A stretch of 64,000 bases of DNA from Skermanella sp. TT6 (GTDB lineage: Bacteria > Pseudomonadota > Alphaproteobacteria > Azospirillales > Azospirillaceae), in contig NZ_CP067421.1 of assembly GCF_016653635.2 (NCBI RefSeq), forward strand, positions 558,001 through 622,000. Reading direction: 5' to 3'. The position numbers and the translations under genes are program-made. This document shows positions 44,761 to 53,796 of the stretch, one piece after another; within the stretch, counting starts at the first letter, position 1; every line of letters begins with the position of its first letter. The notes under the pieces were generated by a model. It was not told the origin of the DNA. It made no database searches and worked only from the letters and a program-made list of their open reading frames with translations.

Positions 44761-47123
44761 GCCGCTTCTCCCAGGCGGGCCTTGCGCTCCGCGGCGTCGA
44801 GGGCCGCCATCACCCGTTCCGGCGTGATCGGCAGTTCCGCGACGCGGGCGCCGAGCGGCCGCAGCGCGTCGTTGACCGCGTTGGCGATGGCGGCGGGCGG
44901 ACCGATCGCGCCGCTCTCCCCGATCCCCTTCTGGCCGTACCGGCTGAGCGGCGACGGCGTCTCCATGTGGAGGATGCGGATCGCCGGAACCTCGGCGGCA
45001 CCGGGCAGGTGATAGTCGGCGAGGGTGGCCGCCATCGGCTGGCCGTCGGCGTCGAAGCGCATTTCCTCGAACAGGGCGGTGCCGATGCCCTGCGCCGCGC
45101 CGCCCAGCACCTGCCCGTCCACCACCATCGGGTTGATCAGCGTGCCGCCGTCCTCGACGATGACATAGTCGAGCAGCCTGACTTCGCCGAGCGCCAGATC
45201 GACCCGGACGGTGACGGCATGGCACGCATAGGAGAAGGTGCCGGTATCGCGGACCGTCCGGTAGCCCTGGGTCACCTCCAGGCCGCCGGGATCGACGTCG
45301 GGCGGCAGATGCTGGGGCGCCAGGTACCACAGGCGCGCGATCTCGCGCAGCGGGATCTCGCCGGCCCCCGCGCGTGCCACGCCGTCCGCCAGCACGACGT
45401 CGTCGGGAGCCGCCTGGAGCAGGTGTGCCGCGATGTGGCGGATGCGGTCGCCGAGCTTGGCCGACGCGGCGGCGACGGCGCCGCCCGCCATCACGATGCA
45501 GCGGGATCCCCAGGTGCCCGTGGAGTAGGGGGTCAGCGCCGTGTCGCCATGGACGACGCGGACCGCCTCGGGCCTGATTCCCAGCTCCTCGTAGGCGATC
45601 TGGGCCAGCGTCGTCTCCAGGCCCTGGCCGTGGCTGTGAACGCCGACGCGCACCTCAAGGCCGCCGTCAGGGGTCAGGCGGGCCGTCGCCTGTTCGAACC
45701 CAGGCACCATGGGAATGCCCCAGCCATGATAGACCGAGGTGCCGTGGGCGCCCTGCTCGCAGAAAACCGAGAATCCGACGCCGATCCGGTAGCGGTCGTC
45801 GCCCTCCATCTTCTGCCGCTGCCGGACGGCGGACACGTCGATCGCCTCGACCGCGCGGCGCAGCGCCTCGGGATAGTCGCCGCTGTCGAAATACTTGCTG
45901 GTGATGCTGGTGAAGGGCATTTCCGACGGTTCGACCAGGTTGCGCCGCCGGATTTCCCACGGTTCGATGCCCAGTTCCTCCGCCAGCCCGTCCATCAGAA
46001 GCTCCATCGCGAAGCAGACGCCGGTACGCGCGACGCCGCGATAGGGCAGGATGGGCGGCTTGTTGGTCGCGACCGACCAGGTGCGGCAGCGATAGCCGTC
46101 CATGCGATAGGGACCGGGCAGGATGCTGGCGACCTGCGCCGCCTCCAGGCAGGCCGAGAACGGATAGATCGAGTAGGCGCCGGAATCGACGATCGCCTCG
46201 CAATCGACCGCCAGCAGCCGGCCGTCGGCGGCGGCGTAGCCGGTGATCTCGTAATGGTGCTCGCGGCAGTTGGCGCCCCCCGTCAGGTGCTCCCGCCGGT
46301 CCTCGATCCAGCGGACCGGGCGCCGCAGCCTCAAGGCGAGCCAGGCGGCGCAGACCTCCTCGGTCAGCAGCACGCCCTTGTAGCCGAAGCCGCCGCCGAC
46401 GTCGGGAGCGACGATGCGGATGCGGGACTGGTCGAGGCCGAGCGAGGCGGACAGGCCGGTCCGCACGATGTGCGGCATCTGCGTCGCGGTATACAGGACG
46501 AGCTGTTCCGCGTGGTTGTCCCAGACCGCCACCACGCCGCGCCCCTCGATCGGCGCCATGCATTGCCGGGCCGTCCGGCAGGTCCGCCGGACTACCGCCG
46601 CGGCTCCCCGGATCGCCGCGTCGAAGCCGGTATCCACGGCCGTCTCGAGGAAGACGTTCTCGTCCCAGTCGGCGTGAAGCAGCGGCGCGTCGGCGGCGCG
46701 GGCACGGGTCATCTCGGACACGGCGGGCAGTTCGTCGAACTCGACCGACACGGCCTCGGCCAAGTCCTCCGCCAGGGCGCGGGTGGAGGCCACGCAGGCG
46801 GCGATCGGCTCTCCGACGTGCCGCACCTTGTCGGCGGCCAGGATCGGCTGGACCGAACTCCTGAAGCCGCGCAGCCCGGAATCCGCCCGGATGCCCGTCA
46901 CGCCGTTCAGGTCGGCCGCGACGAAGACATCCTCCGCGCCGTCCGCCGGCTTGGAGATCGAGCGGATGCGGCCATGGGCGACGGGGCTGCGGACGAAGGC
47001 GATGTCCAGCATGCCGGCCATCCGGATGTCCGCCACGTAGCGGCCCCGTCCCCGCAGGTAGCGATCGTCCTCCAGGCGCGTGATCGACGCGCCCACTCCG
47101 TAATCCGTTCCCTTGCCAGCCAT
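44757..47123 (-). CDS. Molybdenum hydroxylase large subunit (XdhA/CoxL family)
   Basis: The 788-residue protein has the molybdopterin-cytosine-dinucleotide domain order. It shows APDVGGGFGYKG, the substrate-side loop PYRGVARTG (not the AYRCSFR of true CO dehydrogenase), GVHSHGQGLETT and catalytic-glutamate motif KGIGESGAIG. It should hydroxylate a carbon next to nitrogen or an aldehyde, not CO. It is the first gene of a leftward operon with FAD and Fe-S subunits and a MarR gene. Confidence 0.9.
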   Translation of the reverse strand: MAGKGTDYGVGASITRLEDDRYLRGRGRYVADIRMAGMLDIAFVRSPVAHGRIRSISKPADGAEDVFVAADLNGVTGIRADSGLRGFRSSVQPILAADKVRHVGEPIAACVASTRALAEDLAEAVSVEFDELPAVSEMTRARAADAPLLHADWDENVFLETAVDTGFDAAIRGAAAVVRRTCRTARQCMAPIEGRGVVAVWDNHAEQLVLYTATQMPHIVRTGLSASLGLDQSRIRIVAPDVGGGFGYKGVLLTEEVCAAWLALRLRRPVRWIEDRREHLTGGANCREHHYEITGYAAADGRLLAVDCEAIVDSGAYSIYPFSACLEAAQVASILPGPYRMDGYRCRTWSVATNKPPILPYRGVARTGVCFAMELLMDGLAEELGIEPWEIRRRNLVEPSEMPFTSITSKYFDSGDYPEALRRAVEAIDVSAVRQRQKMEGDDRYRIGVGFSVFCEQGAHGTSVYHGWGIPMVPGFEQATARLTPDGGLEVRVGVHSHGQGLETTLAQIAYEELGIRPEAVRVVHGDTALTPYSTGTWGSRCIVMAGGAVAAASAKLGDRIRHIAAHLLQAAPDDVVLADGVARAGAGEIPLREIARLWYLAPQHLPPDVDPGGLEVTQGYRTVRDTGTFSYACHAVTVRVDLALGEVRLLDYVIVEDGGTLINPMVVDGQVLGGAAQGIGTALFEEMRFDADGQPMAATLADYHLPGAAEVPAIRILHMETPSPLSRYGQKGIGESGAIGPPAAIANAVNDALRPLGARVAELPITPERVMAALDAAERKARLGEAA

Positions 47124-47643
47124 GTCGCCGTCCCTGATTGCATCGCGAACGGGGCGGAATGACGCAACAGGCGTGCCAACGGGCCCGCGGCGATGGAGGC
47201 GCGCCGCTGCTGGAACCGAGTGGATCCGCATCGGCGGGAAAATACTCAGTATACTGACGAATGCCTTCGGGATGAGCATGGCGTGCGCAGAATTCGACCA
47301 GCCGGCAAAGCCGGGAAGAGGCTTGTGAATACTGGGATATCTCGATTTCCGACCGACAACAGGCGCGACCTACCGACGCATGCGGCCAAAAGCTGCACAT
47401 TGTAAAGGCGCAAAGTATCGGTTCCGGCTGAGTCCGGATCTGTGAAATCGAGCAACGATGCGGGTCAAGGCGTCTGGCACGGTGATTGCGACGCCATCCG
47501 CCATGGACAAATCGGATGCCATGCAAGGTCTGGCCGGGGACAGGGTCGGCTGGTCTTCGACGGTATCGATTTGAACGATGACCTTTCCCGGCTGGAAAAG
47601 GCCCGATCCGACCCGAAAGAAAATAGACGAAGCGAGGTGCGAT
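47124..47643. other. Divergent regulatory region between hydroxylase and importer operons
   Basis: About 520 bases separate the leftward hydroxylase large subunit from the rightward importer operon. Both promoters and at least one regulator site should lie here. I see the palindrome at 47246-47257, a nearby gaatactgggatat repeat of its half-site-like sequence at about 47334, and no supported gene. Confidence 0.6.
47246..47257. promoter_or_regulatory. Palindrome, MarR operator candidate
   Basis: TCAGTATACTGA is a perfect 12-base palindrome. It overlaps a second near-symmetric sequence, ATACTCAGTAT (47242-47252). It lies 123 bases upstream of the hydroxylase large subunit. MarR sites are typically short AT-rich palindromes in such divergent promoters, and a MarR gene lies in this operon. 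Confidence 0.5.
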
Positions 47644-48735
47644 GTGCGCGAATTTACTTCAAGCAGGCGGGATGTACTGAAGGCTTTCGGCGCCATTGCT
47701 GCGACTTCCGCATTCATTCCCCGTCCATCCGGCGCGGCGACGCGCAAGGTCTCGCTGACCCTGCCCTGGGTCGCCGAAGGCGGAAACCTGTTCGCCTATG
47801 TCGCGAAGGCCAACGGCTACTGGGCAGAGGGCGGACTGGAGGTCGAGATCGCCCGCGGCTACGGCTCCCTCGCCGCGTCGCAGGCGGTCGGGAACCGCCA
47901 GTTCGACTTCGGGCTCGCCGCCGCGTCGGCCGGCATCCAGCAATCGGCGAAGGGCCTGCCGGTCGTCCAGCTGATGAATTGCGGCTATGACTCCACGATG
48001 GGCGTCTGCTTCCTCGAGGATTCGCCCATCACCAGCCTGCGGGGACTGGAGGGCAACCGGCTGGGCGCCACGACCACGTCGGGGGAATACCCGTTCCTGC
48101 CTGCCTTCGCGGCCAACGCGGGCTTCGACCTGTCGAAGGTCGAGATCGTCCAGGTCGATGCCGCGGTGCGCCAGCGCATCCTGATCGAGAAGCAGGTCGG
48201 CGCGATTTCCGGCTTCGCGGTCAGCTTCCTGCCGGTCTTCGTCGCCAACGGCATCAAGACGCGCTTCACGCTGTACAGCCAGTATGGCCTGAGCTTCTAC
48301 AACAACGCGCTGATGACCCAGCCGCAGCGCCTCGCGGAGGAGCCGGACGTCTGCCAGGCGATGGTGACGGGCCTGGCCAAGGCGATCCGGTTCTGCCTGC
48401 TCCAGCCCGACCAAGCGCTCGACATCTTCTTCCGCCAGGTGCCGGAAGCGGGGCTGACGCCGACGGGGCGCATCCAGGCCAGGGTCGGGCTCGGCATCTT
48501 CCGCATGTCGATGATGAGCGACGTCCTGCGCTCCAACCCGATCGGCTACGCGGTCCCCGCGGACTACGAGAGCATGACCGACCTGGTGATGAAGCATCTG
48601 GCGGCTGCCGGGGATACCCGCCCAGCCGTCGACGCGACCATGACCAACCGCTTCGTCGGGGGCGAGAGCCTGACCCCGGCGGAATTCGAGACGGCGCTCG
48701 CCGGGACGCGCGAGTTCACCGCCTACTTCCAGTGA
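47644..48735 (+). CDS. NMT1/THI5-like ABC substrate-binding protein with Tat signal
   Basis: GTG start at 47644 with GAGG six bases upstream; a longer frame lacks an RBS. The 363-residue protein starts VREFTSSRRDVLKAFGAIAA, a twin-arginine signal with SRRDVL. The mature part (VSLTLPWVAEGGNLFAYVAK, then ANGYWAEGGLEVEIARGYG) is the SsuA/THI5 fold. These receptors bind sulfonates, pyrimidine precursors or aromatic acids. It heads the operon with ATPase and permease. Confidence 0.88.
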   Translation: MREFTSSRRDVLKAFGAIAATSAFIPRPSGAATRKVSLTLPWVAEGGNLFAYVAKANGYWAEGGLEVEIARGYGSLAASQAVGNRQFDFGLAAASAGIQQSAKGLPVVQLMNCGYDSTMGVCFLEDSPITSLRGLEGNRLGATTTSGEYPFLPAFAANAGFDLSKVEIVQVDAAVRQRILIEKQVGAISGFAVSFLPVFVANGIKTRFTLYSQYGLSFYNNALMTQPQRLAEEPDVCQAMVTGLAKAIRFCLLQPDQALDIFFRQVPEAGLTPTGRIQARVGLGIFRMSMMSDVLRSNPIGYAVPADYESMTDLVMKHLAAAGDTRPAVDATMTNRFVGGESLTPAEFETALAGTREFTAYFQ

Positions 48736-48762
48736 ATAACTGCCAGCGATGGGGTTTCCGAT

Positions 48763-49617
48763 ATGACTGCGGCCATGCAGACGATGGCGCCGGACCGCGC
48801 GATCCGGGTCGAACAGGTCCGCAAGATCTACGACACGGGGCGGGAGCGCACCGAGGCCGTCAGCGGCGTCAGCTTCGGCGTGGAGCGGGGCGAGTTCGTC
48901 GCGATCCTCGGCCCCAGCGGCTGCGGCAAGAGCACCCTGCTGATGATGTGCGGCGGGCTGGAGAGCACGACCTCCGGCAGGATCGAGGTCGACGGCGCGC
49001 CGATGACCCAGCCCCGGCCGAGCATCGGCGTGATGTTCCAGGACGCCTCGCTGCTGCCTTGGAAAACGGTGCTGGAGAACATCCTGTTCCCGATCAGGAT
49101 CCTGAAACGCCCGCGCGCCGAGTATGTCGAGCGGGCGCGGTCGCTGATCGACATGGTCGGATTGCACGGTTTCGAGGACAAGAAACCCCACCAGCTTTCC
49201 GGCGGCATGCGTCAGCGCGTCGCGATCTGCCGCGCCCTGGTCTATGATCCGGACATCCTGCTGATGGACGAGCCGTTCTCGGCCCTCGACGCGATCACCC
49301 GCGACGAGATGGGGGAGGCGCTGCTCGACATCTGGGAGCAGTATACGAAGACGGCGCTGTTCGTGACCCACAGCATCCGGGAAGCGGTCCTGCTGGCCGA
49401 CCGGGTCCTGGTGATGACCCGCCGGCCCGCGACCATCGTCGAGGACATCCGCATCCCGTTCGGCCGTCCGCGGCCGCGCGACATCGTCGGCGCGCCGGAG
49501 TTCAACGAGATCTGCGTCCACCTGCGCTCCCTGATCGAGAGCGGGCAGGGCGCGAACGGCGTGGGGAGAAGGGCGGGCGACGGTCCCGTGCTCCAGCCCG
49601 GGCGGAGGGGAGCATGA
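48763..49617 (+). CDS. SsuB/TauB-type ABC transporter ATP-binding protein
   Basis: The 284-residue protein has Walker A GPSGCGKST, Q-loop VMFQDASLLPW, signature LSGGMRQR, Walker B ILLMDEPFSALD and switch histidine VTHSIREA. It is the only ATPase in this locus, so it must serve both permeases (49614 and 53797). It ends with a four-base overlap with the first permease. Confidence 0.92.
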   Translation: MTAAMQTMAPDRAIRVEQVRKIYDTGRERTEAVSGVSFGVERGEFVAILGPSGCGKSTLLMMCGGLESTTSGRIEVDGAPMTQPRPSIGVMFQDASLLPWKTVLENILFPIRILKRPRAEYVERARSLIDMVGLHGFEDKKPHQLSGGMRQRVAICRALVYDPDILLMDEPFSALDAITRDEMGEALLDIWEQYTKTALFVTHSIREAVLLADRVLVMTRRPATIVEDIRIPFGRPRPRDIVGAPEFNEICVHLRSLIESGQGANGVGRRAGDGPVLQPGRRGA

Positions 49618-50414
49618 GCATCACCGCGTCCCCGGCGGATCGTCCGTCACCGCTCCCGGCGATCCTCCGTCGCAATTTCCCCGTCATCCTGCCGGTCGCC
49701 ACGGCGCTGGCGGTGCTGGTCGCCTGGCAGGCGGCGGTCATGCTGTTCGACGTCCCGCGGGTCATCCTGCCGGCGCCGACCGAGATCGGCGCGCATTTCC
49801 TGTCCAACCTGCCGATGCTGCTCGATCATGCCCGCAGCACCGGGCTGGAAGCCCTGGCCGCCTTCCTCCTGGCGACCGCGGCGGGGGCGACCATAGCCGG
49901 CTTCATGGCCGCCTTTCCGGTGGTGCGCGAGACGCTCCAGCCGAACTTGGTCGCCTTCCAGCTCGTGCCCAAGATCGCGCTGGCGCCGATGTTCGTGATC
50001 TGGCTGGGGATCGACACGCCCTCCCGCCTCGCCTTCGCGGTGTTCCTCAGCTTCTTCCCGGTCGTGATCTCGACCACGGTGGGCCTGTCCAACACCGACC
50101 CGGTGTCGCTTCGGCTGTGCCGGTCGCTGGCGGCGAGCCCGGTCCAGACCTTCTTCCAGGTCAGGGTCCCCTTCGCGTTGCCCTACCTCTTCAACGGCAT
50201 GCGCATCGCCTCGACCATGGCGATCATCGGCGTCGTCGTCGCGGAGTTCATCTCGTCCCGGTCCGGCCTCGGCTTCTACATCCTCTACGCCTCGTCGCGG
50301 ATGGAGACGGTCGGGATCTTCTCCGCGCTGCTGATGCTCTGCATCGTCGGCCTGGCGCTGTTCGGCGCCGTCGTCCTGGCCGAGCGGATCGTCCGCCGGA
50401 CCTATCTCGCCTGA
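49614..50414 (+). CDS. SsuC/TauC-type ABC transporter permease
   Basis: The 266-residue protein has about six spans and the binding-protein-dependent EAA loop LCRSLAASPVQTFFQVRVPF, followed by ALPYLFNGMRIAST. It works with the ATPase gene that it overlaps (ATGA) and the Tat-exported receptor upstream. Confidence 0.9.
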   Translation: MSITASPADRPSPLPAILRRNFPVILPVATALAVLVAWQAAVMLFDVPRVILPAPTEIGAHFLSNLPMLLDHARSTGLEALAAFLLATAAGATIAGFMAAFPVVRETLQPNLVAFQLVPKIALAPMFVIWLGIDTPSRLAFAVFLSFFPVVISTTVGLSNTDPVSLRLCRSLAASPVQTFFQVRVPFALPYLFNGMRIASTMAIIGVVVAEFISSRSGLGFYILYASSRMETVGIFSALLMLCIVGLALFGAVVLAERIVRRTYLA

Positions 50415-50444
50415 CCGGCGATCACCTTCAAAGGAGAGTGTCGG

Positions 50445-51284
50445 ATGACCGGCGTTCCGTTTCCTTTTCCGGCCCGCCTGCCGGCCGACCGGATCGCGAT
50501 CGGCGACATCGCCCTGGCCGCCTGCGTCGCGGGCGCGGGCCGGCCGATCGTCTTGATCCATGGACTGGGCTGGGACAGGAACCTGTGGCTGCCCCAGGTC
50601 GAGCGGCTGTCCGCCCGGTACAAGGTGATCGCGGGCGATACCCGCGGCCACGGAGACAGCGACAAGCCGGCCGGCCCCTATTCGATAGACCTGTTCGCGT
50701 CGGACTGGGCGGCCCTGCTGGACCGCTTGGACGTTCGCGGCGCCTGCGTAGTGGGGTTCTCGCAGGGCGGGATGGCCGCGCAGATCCTGGCGGCCCGGCG
50801 ACCCGACCTGATCTCGGCGCTGGTCCTGGTCAGCACGTCGGGACGCTTCCCGGATGCCGGACGGGAGAACATGGAGAAGCGCCTCGCGGCGCAGGCGGCC
50901 GAGGGGCCTGAAGCCTCCGCCCGGGTCGCCGCCGAAAGCATCTTCTCCGAAGCGTGGCGCGCGGGCCATCCGGCGGAGCTTGAACGGTTCGTCGCCTGGC
51001 GGGCGGGGCAGGACCAGCAGGCTTTGGCCCACGCGATGCGCGCGACCTACGGCTTCGACGCCACCCCGTTCCATGCCGGCATCGGCGTGCCGACGCTGGT
51101 GCTGGCCGGCTCCGCGGACGGCCTGACGCCGGCCGCGGGCATGCGCGACATCGCCGCCGCGATCCCCGGGGCCGCCTATGCCGAGGTGCCCGGCGCCGGG
51201 CACATGATCCCGATCGAACGGCCCGACGCGTTCGACCGCGCGCTCGACGGCTTCCTCGATACCCATTACCCGGCCGCAGGCTGA
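50445..51284 (+). CDS. Alpha/beta-hydrolase (enol-lactonase/esterase-like)
   Basis: The 279-residue protein has the oxyanion segment VLIHGLGWD (H39-D44), DTRGHGDSDKP, nucleophile S106 in VVGFSQGGM and a late histidine in GAGHMIPIERP. This matches PcaD-like lactonases and related C-C or C-N hydrolases. It probably opens a lactone or cleaves an ester or amide formed after hydroxylation by the neighbouring molybdenum enzymes. Preceded by AAGGAGAG. Confidence 0.88.
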   Translation: MTGVPFPFPARLPADRIAIGDIALAACVAGAGRPIVLIHGLGWDRNLWLPQVERLSARYKVIAGDTRGHGDSDKPAGPYSIDLFASDWAALLDRLDVRGACVVGFSQGGMAAQILAARRPDLISALVLVSTSGRFPDAGRENMEKRLAAQAAEGPEASARVAAESIFSEAWRAGHPAELERFVAWRAGQDQQALAHAMRATYGFDATPFHAGIGVPTLVLAGSADGLTPAAGMRDIAAAIPGAAYAEVPGAGHMIPIERPDAFDRALDGFLDTHYPAAG

Positions 51285-51315
51285 CGCCGCGCCGGTCCAA
51301 CTGGAGGATTCCACC

Positions 51316-52641
51316 ATGGAAGGCAACACACAGACCGGCACCGTGGGAGCGCTGCCGGGCCGGATCGACCTGATCCTGACGGGCGGCCGGGTGCTCGATC
51401 CCGCCGCGGGGCTCGACGGCATCATGGATGTCGGGATCGGCGGCGGCAGGATCGTCGCCATCGCGCCCAGCGTTGAGGCGGGGGACGCGCGGCGCGTGTC
51501 GGTCGAGGGATCGGTCGTGACGCCCGGCATCATCGACACCCATGCCCACGTCTACCAGCATGTCAGCGGGGACTTCGGCCTCAATCCCGACATGGTCGGC
51601 GTGCGCTCCGGCGTCGCGACGGTCGTGGACCAGGGCGGGGCCAGCGCACTGACGATCGACGGCTTCCGGCATTTCATCGTCGATCCGTCCAAGACGCGGG
51701 TGCTGAGCTTCGTCTCGGCCTATCTAGCGGGCGGCCTGCTCGGGCACAAGTACGTGGACCTGTACGGTCCGACCGGCATCAATGTCGGCGCGATCGTCAA
51801 GGCGGCGACCGACAATCCGGACCTGATCAAGGGCATCAAGGCCCATGCCGAGCCGGGCGGCTATTCGCGCTGGGGGGTCGAGTCCCTCAAGCTCGCCAAG
51901 CAGGCGTCGCGCGAGTTGAAGCTGCCCGTCTACGTTCATCTCGGCACCCTGTGGCCGGAGAAGCCGGGCGTCTCGGTGGACGCGAAGGCGATCATCGAGG
52001 AGGTCGTGCCGCTGCTCGACCCCGGAGACATCCTGGCGCATCCCTTCACCCGCTATCCCAGCGGCTTCGTGGCGCCCGACGGCAGCATCCATCCGCTGGT
52101 GCGCGAGGCCCTGGCGATGGGTGTCAGGATCGATGTCGGCCGGGGCGCCCATTTCTCGTTCGACAATGCCAAGGCGGTTCTGGACGGCGGCATCCTGCCC
52201 CACACCATCGGGGCGGACCAGCATGGCTACAACGTCAAGCTGGTGGGCGAAAAGCGCTGGTACCGCGGCATCTTCTCGGACACCGACCTGGCGCCGGACG
52301 ACGCGCCGGTGGACGACAGCCCCTATTCGACCCCGCTCGGCATGCTGCACGCGATGACCGAGCTGATGGCGCTGGGCGTCGGGCTGCCCGACCTGGTCCG
52401 CATGGCGACCGCCAATTCCGCCGACATGCTGGGCCTGTCCGGAGAGATCGGCGTGCTGCGCCCGGGCGCTCCCGCCGACGTGTCGGTCTTCCGCGTCCTG
52501 GAAGGGGATTGGATGCTGGAGGACTCCAACGGGGTCAAGGTCCGGACCGACCGCTTCCTGAAGCCGGAGATGGTGGTCCGCGCCGGCGAGATCATCCGCG
52601 CCGACAGCCCGATCATCCCCGAATTCGCCGACGCCGCCTGA
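51316..52641 (+). CDS. Amidohydrolase (dihydroorotase/adenine deaminase-like superfamily)
   Basis: The 441-residue protein has HAH metal ligands (H76, H78 in GIIDTHAHVYQH) and a lysine in KGIKAHAEPG that could be carbamylated. Histidines follow in VYVHLGTLW and LAHPFTRY, and a metal aspartate in GADQHGYN. The family includes hydrolases for cyclic amides and acetyl-amino acids. In this operon it likely breaks the ring or an amide. Preceded by GGAGG. Confidence 0.88.
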   Translation: MEGNTQTGTVGALPGRIDLILTGGRVLDPAAGLDGIMDVGIGGGRIVAIAPSVEAGDARRVSVEGSVVTPGIIDTHAHVYQHVSGDFGLNPDMVGVRSGVATVVDQGGASALTIDGFRHFIVDPSKTRVLSFVSAYLAGGLLGHKYVDLYGPTGINVGAIVKAATDNPDLIKGIKAHAEPGGYSRWGVESLKLAKQASRELKLPVYVHLGTLWPEKPGVSVDAKAIIEEVVPLLDPGDILAHPFTRYPSGFVAPDGSIHPLVREALAMGVRIDVGRGAHFSFDNAKAVLDGGILPHTIGADQHGYNVKLVGEKRWYRGIFSDTDLAPDDAPVDDSPYSTPLGMLHAMTELMALGVGLPDLVRMATANSADMLGLSGEIGVLRPGAPADVSVFRVLEGDWMLEDSNGVKVRTDRFLKPEMVVRAGEIIRADSPIIPEFADAA

Positions 52642-52682
52642 CCACCGCAGCCGCCTGACCACCGCAGAAGGAGCCAACCGCC

Positions 52683-53789
52683 ATGACCCGCTTCACGCCT
52701 CCCCTTTCCCGCCGGACGCTCCTGAAATCCGCCGCCGCCGGCACGGCGCTGGCCGCGATGGCCGGCCCGCTGTCGGCGCCGGCCCTGGCGGCCAACCGGC
52801 CGGTCAAGTTCACGCTGGCCTGGCTCGCCCAGGGAACGACGCTCTACGTCTACCTGGCCAAGGCGAAGGGCTTCTTCAGCCAGCGCGGCCTGGACGTCGA
52901 GATCTCGCGGGGCTACGGCTCGCTGCCGGCGGCGCAGAGCATCGCGGCCGGGCAGTTCGACTATGGCATCGTGATCTCCACCCCGCTGATCCTGTCGATC
53001 GCCAAGGGCCTGCCGCTGAAGGCGATCGCGACGGTGGACTATGACGCGACCATGGGCATGGGCGTTCTCCAGGACAGCCCGATCACGGCCGCGAAGGACC
53101 TGACCGGCAAGAAGATCGGCGCCGTCCCGGGATCGGCGGAATACCCGTTTTTCCCCGCCTTCATGCAGAAGGCCGGCATGCAGATGAGCGACGTCGAGCT
53201 CGTCCATCTGGATAACAAGGTGCTGGAACGGGCGATGACCGAGAAGCAGGTCGCCGCCATCATGGGCATCGGCTCGTCCAGCCTGCCGGTCATGCTATCC
53301 AAGGGCATCCCGGTGCGCTGGCTGCTCTACAGCTCGGTCGGCATGCGGACCTACGGCCAGACCATCGTGACCCGTCCGGAGGTGCTGGAACGCGACCCCG
53401 CCGTGTCCGAGGCGGTCGTGGACGCGCTGATGGAGGCCGTCGCCTATTCCATGAAGAACCCGGAGGAATCGATGGAGATCTTCGCCCGCGAGGTGCCGGA
53501 GATCGCTCTGACCCAGAACGGCAAGGAGTTCGTGCGCATCGGCCTGGGCCTGGCGCACCATACCATCGCCCGCTCGGAGGCGATGGAGCATGGCCTGGGC
53601 TGGGGCGATCCCGCCGTGTACCAGGAGATGATCGACCTCGTCATGACCTACGCCGGCGGCGAGGGCATGACCCGGCCGACGGTCGAGCAGGTCTTCACCA
53701 ACGATTTCGCGGGCGAGTTCAAGCTGGAGCAGCCGGAGTGGCAGTCGGTCCAGGCACGATCCGCCGAATTCGGCAAGCTGGTATCCTGA
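52683..53789 (+). CDS. Second NMT1/THI5-like ABC substrate-binding protein with Tat signal
   Basis: The 368-residue protein has a Tat signal (FTPPLSRRTLLKSAAAGTAL, cleavage near ALA-AN) and the same fold and local sequence as the protein at 47644. Compare VKFTLAWLAQGTTLYVYLAK with VSLTLPWVAEGGNLFAYVAK. The two receptors are paralogs in one operon that share a single ATPase. They may bind two related ligands or a substrate and its product. Confidence 0.88.
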   Translation: MTRFTPPLSRRTLLKSAAAGTALAAMAGPLSAPALAANRPVKFTLAWLAQGTTLYVYLAKAKGFFSQRGLDVEISRGYGSLPAAQSIAAGQFDYGIVISTPLILSIAKGLPLKAIATVDYDATMGMGVLQDSPITAAKDLTGKKIGAVPGSAEYPFFPAFMQKAGMQMSDVELVHLDNKVLERAMTEKQVAAIMGIGSSSLPVMLSKGIPVRWLLYSSVGMRTYGQTIVTRPEVLERDPAVSEAVVDALMEAVAYSMKNPEESMEIFAREVPEIALTQNGKEFVRIGLGLAHHTIARSEAMEHGLGWGDPAVYQEMIDLVMTYAGGEGMTRPTVEQVFTNDFAGEFKLEQPEWQSVQARSAEFGKLVS

Positions 53790-53796
53790 GCGCCCC

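Noticed and set aside
44757-47123. Form I carbon monoxide dehydrogenase
   Set aside because: The diagnostic AYRCSFR loop is absent; the position reads PYRGVARTG.
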